64,000 nt of DNA. It comes from Pseudoduganella violaceinigra DSM 15887 (GTDB lineage Bacteria; Pseudomonadota; Gammaproteobacteria; Burkholderiales; Burkholderiaceae_D). The notes under the pieces are model-generated. The model ran no database searches, had not been told where the DNA came from, and saw nothing but the letters and a program-made list of their open reading frames with translations. The stretch is taken from NCBI RefSeq assembly GCF_000425385.1, contig NZ_KE384360.1, forward strand, positions 68,196 to 132,195, given 5' to 3'. Below are positions 12,000 to 24,168 of the stretch, in pieces (within the stretch, counting starts at the first letter, position 1; every line of letters begins with the position of its first letter). The position numbers and the translations under genes are program-made.

Positions 12000-12376
12000 T
12001 CGAATTCCTGTTCGAGCTCGTTGGCGAGTTCCTGTTGCAATTGCTGGTCGAGGCCTTGGCGGAATTGGGCCTGCATTCGCTGGGCGAGCCATTTCGCCGT
12101 CCGAAGAATCCCTGGCTGGCGGGCTTGGGCTACGCTATCTTCGGCGCCATTGCGGGCGGCATCACGCTCTGGTTGCTGCCCGACCACCTGGTGCGCAGCG
12201 AAGTTCTGCGCAAGCTCAACCTGCTGGTGACGCCGCTGGCCGCCGGCGGCACGATGTGCCTGATGGGCGCCTGGCGTGCGCGCCGCGGCGACGATGTGCT
12301 GCGCATCGACCGCTTCGCTTATGGTTATGTCTTTGCGCTGTCGCTGGCCTTGGTCCGCTACGCGTTTGCCCATTAG
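11996..12376 (+). CDS. Small membrane protein of unknown function
   Basis: This 126-residue protein starts at an ATG that overlaps the previous stop (ATGA). It has an amphipathic N-terminal helix (MIEFLFELVGEFLLQLLVEA), then about three hydrophobic segments, around GYAIFGAIAGGITLWLL, LVTPLAAGGTMCLMG and AYGYVFALSLALVRYAFA. No family is recognised. Tight packing with the genes on each side suggests an operon with the acyl-CoA dehydrogenase-like gene. Confidence 0.65.
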   Translation: MIEFLFELVGEFLLQLLVEALAELGLHSLGEPFRRPKNPWLAGLGYAIFGAIAGGITLWLLPDHLVRSEVLRKLNLLVTPLAAGGTMCLMGAWRARRGDDVLRIDRFAYGYVFALSLALVRYAFAH

Positions 12377-12385
12377 GAGAAGGCG

Positions 12386-12736
12386 ATGCTCTGGCTGATT
12401 TTCAAATACCTGGTTACTGCCGGTGTCGTGGTGGCGGTGTCGGAATTCGCCAAGCGCAGCGACCGCCTGGGCGGGCTGATTGCGGCGCTGCCCTTGGTGA
12501 CGGTGCTGGCGCTGATCTGGCTCTACGTCGAACGGCAACCGCAGGAGAAGATCGCCAACCACGCCTGGTACACCTTCTGGTACGTGGTGCCGACTTTGCC
12601 GATGTTCCTGGTCTTCCCCTGGCTGCTGCCGCGCCTGGGTTTCTGGCCCACCCTGGGCGTCAGCGTGCTGCTGACGGTTGCCTGCTTCGCCGCGTTTGCG
12701 ATGGCGGTGCGGCGTTTCGGCATCGAACTGCTTTAG
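12386..12736 (+). CDS. DUF3147/GlpM-like small membrane protein
   Basis: The 116-residue product has four predicted membrane helices (start LIFKYLVTAGVVVAVSE; then LGGLIAALPLVTVLALIWLY; VVPTLPMFLVFPWLL; LGVSVLLTVACFAAFAMA). The arrangement and the Pro-Leu-rich second helix resemble DUF3147/GlpM-type proteins; the exact family is uncertain. It lies nine bases after the previous small membrane gene behind AGGAGAAGG. The stop codon runs into a large inverted repeat. Confidence 0.6.
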   Translation: MLWLIFKYLVTAGVVVAVSEFAKRSDRLGGLIAALPLVTVLALIWLYVERQPQEKIANHAWYTFWYVVPTLPMFLVFPWLLPRLGFWPTLGVSVLLTVACFAAFAMAVRRFGIELL

Positions 12737-12837
12737 AGGCCGTTTCAAAATGGCCATGGCGTTGTTGCAGCTCCTTGCCGTGCAGGCGCACTGCCTTCGT
12801 CGCTGCGCCTAGCCACGCCCGTTTTGAAACAGCCTCT
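12735..12837. repeat. Long imperfect hairpin repeat between convergent genes
   Basis: The outer arms AGAGGCCGTTTCAAAA (12735-12750) and TTTTGAAACAGCCTCT (12822-12837) pair with one mismatch. Inside, the sequence keeps pairing imperfectly (TGGC...GCAGC against its partner), and the centre around CTTGCCGTGCAGG / GCACTGCCTTCG is itself nearly palindromic. It ends exactly at the stop codons of the two convergent genes, so it can serve as a two-way terminator; its size and structure look like a dispersed REP/MITE-type element rather than a simple terminator. Confidence 0.7.
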
Positions 12838-13373
12838 TAGCCGATAAGGCGCGTAGCGTAGGTGTTTTGCACCAGGCCGCCCGGCAGCTGGCGCGTGCCC
12901 ATCAGGCGCAGCGGGATGTCGCGGCTGGTATGCCCGAATAGCGGTATGCCGGCGCCGAGCAGGATTGGAATGGTGGTGACGGTCAGTTCGTCCACCAGGT
13001 CCTCGCGGATGAAACTTTGCACGGTCAGGCCGCCGTCCACATACAGGCCCCGGCAGCCGTTGGCGGCCAGCGAGTCATAGAGGGCGCGTACGGGGCCGCG
13101 GTGCAGCTGGACTTTGCCTTGAAGCGATGCGGGCATGTCGTCCATGGCGCGGCTCAAGACCACTACGCGCTTGCCTTCGTAAGGCCAGTCCTCGAAGCCG
13201 AGCACCGTCTCGAAGGTGTTGCGGCCCATGACGATCACGTCGATGCCAGCCATGAAAGTGTCGTAGCCGTTTTCGCCGTCGACCGGCGTGCGGGACATGA
13301 GCCAATCGAGGTTGCCGTCCTCGCGGGCGATGAAGCCATCCAGGCTGCAGGCGATGAAGACTGAAGTTTTCAA
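12837..13373 (-). CDS. RibD C-terminal/dihydrofolate reductase-family protein
   Basis: The product is a single-domain member of the RibD-C/DHFR-like family: KTSVFIACSLDGFIARE at the N-terminus, VIVMGRNTFETVL, VVVLSRAM and GLYVDGGLTVQSFIRE around the NADPH site. Such proteins are usually assigned as putative reductases without known substrate. A TTG start at 13373 is chosen because it gives the usual MKTS-like N-terminus and forms a TTGA overlap with the GGDEF gene stop; an ATG at 13400 would add nine residues and overlap that gene further. Confidence 0.8.
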   Translation of the reverse strand: MKTSVFIACSLDGFIAREDGNLDWLMSRTPVDGENGYDTFMAGIDVIVMGRNTFETVLGFEDWPYEGKRVVVLSRAMDDMPASLQGKVQLHRGPVRALYDSLAANGCRGLYVDGGLTVQSFIREDLVDELTVTTIPILLGAGIPLFGHTSRDIPLRLMGTRQLPGGLVQNTYATRLIG

Positions 13374-14326
13374 ATTGAATGCACCCGGTTGCGGCCGCAT
13401 GCCTTGGCCTGGTACAAGGCGCGGTCGGCGGCGTTGATCAATTCATACGCTTCGTCGGCCTGGCCGCTGTCGCTGCAAGCAACACCGATGCTGATGGTGA
13501 CGATGTGTTCGTCCATGCGGGCCGCCTGGTGCGGTATGCGCAAGTCGCGCACCTTGCGGCACATGGCGTTGGCCATCATCACGGCGGCGTCGCCCGGCGT
13601 GTCGGGCAGGATCACCGCGAATTCCTCGCCGCCGTAGCGCGCGAACAGGTCGCCCGGGCGCTGCTGCATGGTCGACAGCGCCGAGGCCACTGCCTCCAGG
13701 CAGGCGTCGCCCTGCTGGTGGCCGTAATGGTCGTTGTAGGCCTTGAAGTAGTCGATGTCGAGCATCATCAGCGAGAGCGACGTCCCCATGCGCCGCGCGC
13801 GCCGCGTTTCGCGGTCGATCGCCATATCGAAGTGGCGGCGGTTGGCGACGCCGGTCAGGTCGTCCAGCAAGGTTTGCGAGCGCAGGGCCACGGCTTGCTC
13901 GCGCAGCAGGTTTTCGCGCTGCACGGCGGCGCTGACGTCGTTGACCTGGATCAGGCAATAGCGCTCGTCGTCCGCGAGATGGAGCGGCGTGACCGTGATC
14001 TGCTGCTGCATGCGCTCGCCTTTTTCGGCGGTGGCCTTGTTGCTGTACAGCGGCAGCGGCCAGCGGTTCAGCGTTTGCGAGAGCAGGGACGGCAGGTTGC
14101 TGCGCAGCGCCTGGCCGATGGCGGCTTCCAGGCGCTTGCCGCGCTGCTCCGGGAACAGGTCGAAGAAATTGCGCTGCCGCGTTTCGGCATCGCACACGCC
14201 GGCGTGCTGGCTCATCCAGCGATTCCACAGCACCACGCGTTCATTCGCATCGAGCACGAGGGCGCCCATGTCGATGCAATCGAGCACGCCCTGCAATAGC
14301 GGCAGGGACTCGGCCGCGCTTTTCAT
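13370..14326 (-). CDS. PAS-GGDEF diguanylate cyclase
   Basis: The 318-residue protein has an N-terminal PAS-like sensor (about residues 8-130; GALVLDANERVVLWNRWM) and a C-terminal GGDEF domain (DDLTGVANRRHFD at about 155) with an intact GGEEF active site at 232-236. An RxxD product-inhibition site (R223-D226) is present, so the enzyme should make cyclic di-GMP and be feedback-inhibited. There is no signal peptide or membrane helix, so it senses a cytoplasmic cue. It overlaps the CheC-like gene by four bases (ATGA). Confidence 0.93.
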   Translation of the reverse strand: MKSAAESLPLLQGVLDCIDMGALVLDANERVVLWNRWMSQHAGVCDAETRQRNFFDLFPEQRGKRLEAAIGQALRSNLPSLLSQTLNRWPLPLYSNKATAEKGERMQQQITVTPLHLADDERYCLIQVNDVSAAVQRENLLREQAVALRSQTLLDDLTGVANRRHFDMAIDRETRRARRMGTSLSLMMLDIDYFKAYNDHYGHQQGDACLEAVASALSTMQQRPGDLFARYGGEEFAVILPDTPGDAAVMMANAMCRKVRDLRIPHQAARMDEHIVTISIGVACSDSGQADEAYELINAADRALYQAKACGRNRVHSI

Positions 14327-14952
14327 GGCAGGGCCCCGCCGACGTTGCGCTGCAGGAAATTGACGATATGCTGCTTCAGGTCCTGCAGCGCCGTCATGTC
14401 CATGATGAAGGCCACGTCGCCCGCAATCTGCTGGCGTTCGATGACGAATTCGATATGCAGCATGAGCACGGCGGTTTCGCCGCAGCCGGCCAGGGACAGG
14501 ATCTCTTCGCTGTAGCCGACCTGGTAATCGGGCAGCGATCCTTGCAGCTCATGCCCCAGCAGATTGGCCAGCGAACCGACGCAGCTGTTCAGCAGGATAT
14601 TGCCGATCTCGCTCATCGCCTCCTGCTCCATGGCCGACAGTTCCGCCAGCGGCATGCTGTCGCCGATCATCAGCCGGACGATTTCCTGGCTTTTCTCTTC
14701 GGGGAACATCAGGATCGCTTCGGTCTCGAAGGCGCCAGTGTAGTGCTGGCTGATGCCGCACAGGCGGCCATTGCCGCTGCTGCGGCTGGTCAGCAGCTTG
14801 GCGGCCGCGCCGCGCGTCAGGAAGCTGATGGCCGGTACCGACATGGTGACCGTTTCGTTGACGATCTCGCTCATGGCGGAGGCGGCCTGGCCCACGCCAA
14901 TATTGAACAGCTCGACGAGAGCGTCGTGCTCCAGTTCGGAGAGCCGGACCAT
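14323..14952 (-). CDS. CheC-family phosphatase
   Basis: This 209-residue protein is a CheC-type CheY-P phosphatase. Both copies of the active-site pattern (D/S-x3-E-x2-N-x22-P) are visible: D10, E14, N17, P40, and E111, E115, N118, P141, the second with an acidic residue in place of D/S. Two intact sites suggest real phosphatase activity, presumably on the CheY-like protein encoded one base upstream. CheC is usually found with chemotaxis operons in other phyla; here no other chemotaxis gene is near. Confidence 0.88.
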   Translation of the reverse strand: MVRLSELEHDALVELFNIGVGQAASAMSEIVNETVTMSVPAISFLTRGAAAKLLTSRSSGNGRLCGISQHYTGAFETEAILMFPEEKSQEIVRLMIGDSMPLAELSAMEQEAMSEIGNILLNSCVGSLANLLGHELQGSLPDYQVGYSEEILSLAGCGETAVLMLHIEFVIERQQIAGDVAFIMDMTALQDLKQHIVNFLQRNVGGALP

Positions 14953-14953
14953 G

Positions 14954-15319
14954 TCAGGCTTCCAGCGGCGCGATCAGTTGCGCGATGCGTTCGGCGGTAA
15001 TGGGTTTTTCCATGAAGCCGACGCCGATTTCCTGGGCGCGCTGGCGGGTGGCGGCCTGGATATTGGCGGTCAGCAGGGAGATATGGGCATTGGGCAGCAT
15101 CACGCGCAGGGCGGCGGCGGCGTCGACCCCGTTCATGCCGGGCATATTGACGTCGAGCAGGACCAGGTCGGGCTGCAATCCTTCGGCCTTGGCCAGGGCT
15201 TCGTCGCCATTGGCGGCCTCTTCCACAACCCAATCGGCATGGCGCACCTGGATATGCTGGCGCGTCAGCATGCGCGACACGCGGCTGTCATCCACGATGA
15301 GTACGGTACTTGGCTTCAT
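14954..15319 (-). CDS. CheY-like single-domain response regulator
   Basis: The 121-residue receiver has the acidic pair D10/D11, the phosphoacceptor D56 ([10 protein letters not shown]), T84 and K105 (EKPITAE), all the residues needed for phosphorylation. There is no output domain. The ATG at 15319 gives the standard [11 protein letters not shown] beginning; a TTG at 15346 would only add an unlikely leader. It is the first gene of the leftward operon CheY-like, CheC-like, PAS-GGDEF, reductase-like. Confidence 0.92.
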   Translation of the reverse strand: MKPSTVLIVDDSRVSRMLTRQHIQVRHADWVVEEAANGDEALAKAEGLQPDLVLLDVNMPGMNGVDAAAALRVMLPNAHISLLTANIQAATRQRAQEIGVGFMEKPITAERIAQLIAPLEA

Positions 15320-15399
15320 TGCGGTTTTCCCGGGTGAGTGTGGCAATTCGGATAAAATACGCCATCTTTTCTATCCGCCTTATTGATTCCATTGTAACT

Positions 15400-16077
15400 A
15401 TGACGCAAGACAAATTGAAACACGCTGTTGCTATTTCCGCGATCGACTACGTGATCGACGGCGAAATCATCGGCGTCGGCACCGGTTCCACCGCGAATTT
15501 CTTCATCGATGAACTGGGCAAGATCAAGCACCGCATCAAGGGCGCCGTGGCGTCGTCGGAAGCCACGGCGGCGCGCCTGGCAAGCCATGGCATTCCTGTC
15601 TACGATCTTAACGAGGTTTCGGAGATCGCGGTATACATTGACGGCGCCGATGAGATCAACGCGGCCGGCCACATGATCAAGGGCGGCGGCGCGGCCCTGA
15701 CCCGCGAAAAAATCGTGGCATCGGTGTCGAAACAGTTCGTCTGCATCGCTGATGGTTCCAAATTGGTAGAAACCCTGGGTAAATTCCCCCTGCCGGTGGA
15801 AGTGCTGCCGATGGCCCGCAATGCGGTGCTGCGCCAGCTGGTGGCCCTGGGCGGCCAGCCGAAGGTCCGCACCAAGGCCGGTTCCGACGAGATCTTTGTG
15901 ACCGACAACGGCGGCAACATCATCGATGTGGCCGGTTTGTCGATCAGCGACCCGGTGGCGCTGGAAACCCGGATCAACCAGATGGTCGGCGTGGTTGCCG
16001 TCGGCCTGTTCGCGGCGCGCGGCGCCAATGTGTGCCTGCTGGGTACGCCCGACGGTGTGCGCACCCTCAAATACTAA
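15400..16077 (+). CDS. rpiA: Ribose-5-phosphate isomerase A
   Basis: RpiA interconverts ribose-5-phosphate and ribulose-5-phosphate in the pentose phosphate pathway. The 225-residue protein shows [15 protein letters not shown] (phosphate loop), DGADEIN with the catalytic Asp, and [12 protein letters not shown]. It starts at ATG 15400; the in-frame upstream TTG codons encode no family sequence. It is divergent from the CheY-like operon. Confidence 0.97.
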   Translation: MTQDKLKHAVAISAIDYVIDGEIIGVGTGSTANFFIDELGKIKHRIKGAVASSEATAARLASHGIPVYDLNEVSEIAVYIDGADEINAAGHMIKGGGAALTREKIVASVSKQFVCIADGSKLVETLGKFPLPVEVLPMARNAVLRQLVALGGQPKVRTKAGSDEIFVTDNGGNIIDVAGLSISDPVALETRINQMVGVVAVGLFAARGANVCLLGTPDGVRTLKY

Positions 16078-16098
16078 TTCCTACTCGTGAAAGAGCCC

Positions 16099-16440
16099 AT
16101 GAAACGTTTTTCCCTGCTGTTGCTTGTTGCTGGTCTGTTAAGTGCATGTTCGCACGCTCCCAAGGTTGCCCAGGCGCCCGTCAATCGCAAACCTGTGGTG
16201 GCCACCGAAGGATCGTCCAAGACGGCGCAGAAAGTGGAAATCCGTTCGGGCGTGTCCTCGGCAACGGTGGAGCGCTTGGCATATGCGCAAGAATGCCGCG
16301 GCGGGCAGGGCGCAGGACTGGTATCGGCCCAGGGGCCGATCGAGGTATACCGCATGGCTTGCTCGAGTGGCAAGGTATTCATGGCGCGCTGCGAGCTGCG
16401 CCAGTGCAAGGCGATTGAGTCGGAAACGGCAAGCCGCTAA
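16099..16440 (+). CDS. Small lipoprotein of unknown function
   Basis: The 113-residue product begins with a lipoprotein signal peptide (MKRFSLLLLVAGLLSAC), with lipobox LSAC and acylated Cys near residue 17. The mature part is basic and has four further cysteines (ECRGG, ACSSG, ARCEL, RQCKA) that could form two disulfides in the periplasm. The ATG at 16099 is preferred over GTG 16087 because AAAGAG precedes it. No family is recognised. A strong terminator follows the stop codon. Confidence 0.7.
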   Translation: MKRFSLLLLVAGLLSACSHAPKVAQAPVNRKPVVATEGSSKTAQKVEIRSGVSSATVERLAYAQECRGGQGAGLVSAQGPIEVYRMACSSGKVFMARCELRQCKAIESETASR

Positions 16441-16447
16441 AAGAAAA

Positions 16448-16503
16448 GGGGCGCCGCCAAACGAAAGAGGCGTTTCCTCTTTATTTGGCGGCGCCCCGTT
16501 TTT
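16448..16503. terminator. Bidirectional intrinsic terminator
   Basis: A perfect 14-base stem pairs 16448-16461 (GGGGCGCCGCCAAA) with 16484-16497, with a second small hairpin (AAAGAGG/CCTCTTT) in the loop, followed by GTTTTTC. On the minus strand the other flank gives CCCCTTTTCTTTT. It separates the convergent lipoprotein and yggX genes. Confidence 0.92.
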
Positions 16504-16511
16504 CTCTCTCG

Positions 16512-16784
16512 TCAGGCCGGCGGTGGTACGTAGCCGGCGGCCTGGTCGGCGCCTTCGCCGAAGAAATGCTTTTCCATCTGTGCCGCCAGGTATTTGCGGG
16601 CGCGCACGTCCGCCAGGTTCAGGCGGTTTTCGTTGACCAGCATGGTCTGGTGCTTGATCCAGGCAGCCCAGGCTTCCTTGGACACGGATTCATAAATACG
16701 CTTGCCCAGCTCGCCCGGATATGGCGGGAAGTCCAGGCCTTCGGCTTCCTTGTTCAGTTTGATGCAGTGGACGGTACGGGCCAT
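16512..16784 (-). CDS. yggX: Fe(II)-trafficking/oxidative damage protection protein YggX
   Basis: YggX is a small cytoplasmic protein that protects iron-sulfur enzymes from oxidative damage. The 90-residue product starts [18 protein letters not shown] with the conserved Cys at residue 7, followed by [20 protein letters not shown] and the [15 protein letters not shown] segment, all family hallmarks. It sits 24 bases downstream of argA and is probably co-transcribed with it. Confidence 0.96.
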   Translation of the reverse strand: MARTVHCIKLNKEAEGLDFPPYPGELGKRIYESVSKEAWAAWIKHQTMLVNENRLNLADVRARKYLAAQMEKHFFGEGADQAAGYVPPPA

Positions 16785-16808
16785 CTTCGGTGCTCCTAAA
16801 AAATACAA

Positions 16809-18119
16809 TTATAAGGTCTTGATCAGGACTTGCGACTTGCGCTGCCAGTTGTAGAGGCGCTGGCGGTCCTTCGGCAGTGCATCCACCGTGGCGGGGATGA
16901 AGCCGCGCTTGATGAACCAGTGCGCGGTGCGGGTGGTCAGCACGAACAGCTTGCTGATGCCCTGCGCCCGGGCGCGGTTTTCCATGTGCTTGAGGATGCG
17001 CTCGCCGTCGCCCTGGGCTTGCACGTCCGGGTTGACAGTAAGGCATGCCATTTCGGCCATTTTTTCTTCCGGGAAGACGTACAGCGCGGCGCAGCCGAAA
17101 ATCACGCTATCGTGCTCGATAACCGAGAACATCTCGATTTCGCGCTCGATCAGTTCGCGGCCGCGCTTGACCAGGGTGCCGTCGGCCTCCAGCGGTTCGA
17201 TCAATTTGATGATGCCGCCCACGTCTTCGATGGTGGCCGGGCGCAGCGATTCCAGGTTCTCGTGCGAGATCATGGTGCCCACGCCATCGTGGGTGAATAG
17301 TTCCAGCAGGGCCGAGCCGTCCATCGCGAACGGCACGATGTGGGCACGTTCGACGCCGTTGTTGCAGGCTTTGACGCAGTGCTTCAGGTAGTAGGCGGTG
17401 GCGTCGGGCAGGAAGCCGGCCTGCAGCACGGCTTCGGCCTGGTGCGAGGACAGTTCGCGAATTTCCGTGCCGGCGGCGTCGGCCATCATCTGGGTTTCGG
17501 TGATGAAGACCAGCTTGTCGGCATGCAGGGCGATGGCAGCGGTGCAGGCCACGTCTTCCATCGTCAGGTTGAAGGTCTCGCCGGTCGGCGAGAAGCCCAG
17601 CGGCGACAGCAGCACCACGCCGTCCGAGCCCATGATCGAATGGATGGTTTCGGCGTCGACCTTGCGGGTCAGGCCGGTCAGCTCGAAGTCCACGCCGTCG
17701 ATCACGCCGAGCGGGCGGGCCGTGATGAAGTTGCCGGAAATGATGCGGATGGCGGCATGCGACATCGGGGTGTTCGGCAAGCCCTGGCTGAAGGCGGCCT
17801 CGATATCGAGGCGCAGCTCGCCGGCCGCTTCCTTGGCGCATTCCATGGCGGCCGTGTCGGTGATGCGCACGCCGTTGTGGAAGCGGCCTTCCACGTTACG
17901 CAGGGCGAGCTGCTCCGCGACCTGGGGGCGCGAGCCGTAGACCACGGTGACGTTGATGTCCAGAGCGTGCAGCAGCGACAGGTCGTGCGCCAGCACCGGC
18001 AGGGCGCCGGCGGCAACCAGTTCGCCGGGGAAGGCGACCACGAAGGTCTTGCCGCGGAAGGCATGGACATAGGGCGCTACGGAGCGCAGCCAGGAGACGA
18101 ATTGGATAGGGTTTTCCAT
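16809..18119 (-). CDS. argA: N-acetylglutamate synthase
   Basis: ArgA acetylates glutamate with acetyl-CoA, the first committed step of arginine synthesis. The 436-residue protein joins an amino-acid-kinase-like domain (about 1-285, FRGKTFVVAFPGEL, LLSPLGFSPTGETFNL) to a GNAT acetyltransferase domain (about 290-436, MACLTVNPDVQAQGDGERIL). This is the classical E. coli-like length and architecture. It is divergent from hrpA, with a 16-base palindrome in the promoter gap. Confidence 0.95.
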   Translation of the reverse strand: MENPIQFVSWLRSVAPYVHAFRGKTFVVAFPGELVAAGALPVLAHDLSLLHALDINVTVVYGSRPQVAEQLALRNVEGRFHNGVRITDTAAMECAKEAAGELRLDIEAAFSQGLPNTPMSHAAIRIISGNFITARPLGVIDGVDFELTGLTRKVDAETIHSIMGSDGVVLLSPLGFSPTGETFNLTMEDVACTAAIALHADKLVFITETQMMADAAGTEIRELSSHQAEAVLQAGFLPDATAYYLKHCVKACNNGVERAHIVPFAMDGSALLELFTHDGVGTMISHENLESLRPATIEDVGGIIKLIEPLEADGTLVKRGRELIEREIEMFSVIEHDSVIFGCAALYVFPEEKMAEMACLTVNPDVQAQGDGERILKHMENRARAQGISKLFVLTTRTAHWFIKRGFIPATVDALPKDRQRLYNWQRKSQVLIKTL

Positions 18120-18124
18120 TATCC

Positions 18125-18140
18125 GCGCATTATAATGCGC
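18125..18140. promoter_or_regulatory. 16-base palindrome with overlapping -10 boxes, argA/hrpA
   Basis: The sequence GCGCATTATAATGCGC is perfectly palindromic and reads TATAAT on both strands (plus 18131-18136; minus 18134-18129). It lies in the 56-base gap between divergent argA and hrpA, so it may hold both -10 elements; for argA this would give a very short leader. It only weakly resembles an ArgR box. Confidence 0.5.
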
Positions 18141-18175
18141 TGCGCGGTTTTCGCGCCCAAACTATGTAAAAAACG

Positions 18176-22300
<4,125 letters not shown>

Positions 22301-22315
22301 TTGAGGAAGTATTTA

Positions 22316-23173
22316 ATGTTGAACTGGAAATGCCGTATTACCTTCTCTTTGCTCGCCCTGGCCGCCACCAGCGCCCTGGCAGTGGGCGCACCCTATGACG
22401 AGTCGTACGACCACAAATCCAGTGGTCCCGCGGTGATTCTTCCGGCGGGCGCCGACTCCGCTGCAGATCGCGATGCCTTGGCGGTGCACCTGGCCGGTCG
22501 CGAATATCGTTCAGGTTCCGGCTGGTGGGCGCTACGCTGCAATGATGCATGCGAATTGATTCCCTTGAGCGTGACGGTGACGTCCAAAGACCATGAGCGG
22601 TATGACGACACGCCAATGCCGGGGCAGCTGCTGCAGTTTTCTCCGCGCCTGCCGGCGGACGGCGTGATCGCGGTGTTCAAGCCTTTCCGTGCGCCGCTGG
22701 ACAAGCTGCAGTTGAAAGCCGGCCCGGTGACGTCGTGGATCCCGGGCCGCGAATGCAAGCCGAAAAAAGGCATCCGTCACCAGGGCGGGGATGTCATGGG
22801 CGGCGAACTGTCCCTGCCTGCAGGCGGGAAATTGCGCTTTGTTCCCCGACTGGATCAACCGGTGAAGGCGGCGGGGGCGGACGCTGCGCTCCCGCCTTCG
22901 GTCTGGCTGGAGCTGCAATCCGGCGCAAAGCGGCAGAGGATTGCTGAATTTCAATTTGACATCATGTGGGGCGAAGGCAGCGCCATGGGGACGGATTCGT
23001 ATGTCCGCTTGGTGGGAGACCTGGATAATGACGGCAAACCTGATTTCATCATCGATACCGGTGCCGTGAGGAAGGATCTGACGCTTTACCTCTCCTCGCT
23101 GGCGGGACCGGACGAAATTGTCGGCATGGCCGGCAGTTTCTCCTACCTTGCCCCAAACGATCCTGGCTGCTGA
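22316..23173 (+). CDS. Secreted protein of unknown function with an FG-GAP-like end
   Basis: The 285-residue product begins with a signal peptide (hydrophobic core ITFSLLALAATSALAVG, cleavage likely near residue 27). The middle has a Cys pair in WALRCNDACELIPL. Near the C-terminus VGDLDNDGKPDFIIDTG matches the DxDxDGxxD calcium-binding loop seen in FG-GAP/VCBS repeats. No enzyme motif is visible. The ATG at 22316 is preferred to TTG 22301 because GAGGAAG sits six bases upstream. It follows hrpA by 15 bases and overlaps the 3' end of the next convergent gene by 31 bases. Confidence 0.7.
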   Translation: MLNWKCRITFSLLALAATSALAVGAPYDESYDHKSSGPAVILPAGADSAADRDALAVHLAGREYRSGSGWWALRCNDACELIPLSVTVTSKDHERYDDTPMPGQLLQFSPRLPADGVIAVFKPFRAPLDKLQLKAGPVTSWIPGRECKPKKGIRHQGGDVMGGELSLPAGGKLRFVPRLDQPVKAAGADAALPPSVWLELQSGAKRQRIAEFQFDIMWGEGSAMGTDSYVRLVGDLDNDGKPDFIIDTGAVRKDLTLYLSSLAGPDEIVGMAGSFSYLAPNDPGC

Positions 23174-24159
23174 TCGGACTCTCGGCTGGAGAAGCGCTGA
23201 CGATATTCGGCGGGGTTCACACCGAGCAGGCGCTGGAAGGTGCGGCGCAGGTTCTGTTCCGTGCCATGCCCGGTGTTGGCGGCAATGGCCTTGAGGGGGA
23301 GCGTGGTTTCCTCCAGCGCCCGCCGTGCCGCTTCCATGCGCATCGCTTCGACGGTGCGCGCCGGGGTGCATCCGACTTCGCTGGCGTAGCTGCGGGCAAA
23401 GGTGCGCGGGCTCATATTCGCCTGCTCCGCCAACCGCTCCACGCGCAGGTCGCGGTGCAGATTGATGGCGATCCAGGCGTGCAGGTCGGAGAATTTACCG
23501 TTTTCGCGCGACTGTGCGGTCAGCGGGACGCTGAACTGCGATTGGCCGCCGGCGCGTTTCATATACACCACCATTTGCCGCGCTGTTTCGATGGCGACGC
23601 GGTGGCCGTAGTCGTCCTTGATCAGGGCCAGCGCGAGGTCGATGCCCGCACTGACGCCCGCCGACGACCATACCTGGCCGTCGCGGATGTAGATCTTGTC
23701 TTCGTCCACCCGCACCTGCGGATGCAGCCGGCGCAGGCGTTCCACCCATTCCCAGTGCGTTGCCACGCGGCGTCCGTCCAGCAAGCCGGCCGCTGCCAGC
23801 ATGAAGGCGCCGGTGCAGACCGACGCCAGGCGCCGCACCGATGGGGCGCGCCGGCGTATCCAGTTCACCAGCTCAGGCGGGGCGACGTAGGTATCGCCGG
23901 CGCAGCCTCCGGCCACGAGCAGGGTGTCGATCTCGCCGCCGTCGAGCAAGGCGACAGGGACTGTCATGCAGGACAAACCGGCGCTGCTGGCGACCAGTCC
24001 GCCCTCCGCGGAAGCGACGATCAGTTCATATAGCGGCGGGCCGCCGGCCGAATGGCGGCGGGTGGCGCTGGCGAAGGCCTGCAATGGACCAGTCAGGTCC
24101 AGCAGGTTCATGCCTTCATACGCGAGCAGGACGATGCGGCGGGGGCGGGTGGGCTGCAT
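23143..24159 (-). CDS. GlxA-family transcriptional regulator (DJ-1 plus AraC HTH)
   Basis: The 338-residue regulator joins a DJ-1/PfpI amidotransferase-like sensor domain (about 8-190; nucleophile-position Cys115 in SVCTGAFML) to a C-terminal AraC-type DNA-binding domain (about 225-325; LAEQANMSPRTFARSY and a second helix-turn-helix ending in VNPAEYRQRF). GlxA-type regulators respond to small molecules such as betaines or amines; the ligand here is unknown. It begins nine bases after a second DJ-1-type gene, forming a two-gene operon. Confidence 0.92.
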   Translation of the reverse strand: MQPTRPRRIVLLAYEGMNLLDLTGPLQAFASATRRHSAGGPPLYELIVASAEGGLVASSAGLSCMTVPVALLDGGEIDTLLVAGGCAGDTYVAPPELVNWIRRRAPSVRRLASVCTGAFMLAAAGLLDGRRVATHWEWVERLRRLHPQVRVDEDKIYIRDGQVWSSAGVSAGIDLALALIKDDYGHRVAIETARQMVVYMKRAGGQSQFSVPLTAQSRENGKFSDLHAWIAINLHRDLRVERLAEQANMSPRTFARSYASEVGCTPARTVEAMRMEAARRALEETTLPLKAIAANTGHGTEQNLRRTFQRLLGVNPAEYRQRFSSRESDQQPGSFGAR

Positions 24160-24168
24160 GCCCGCAGT

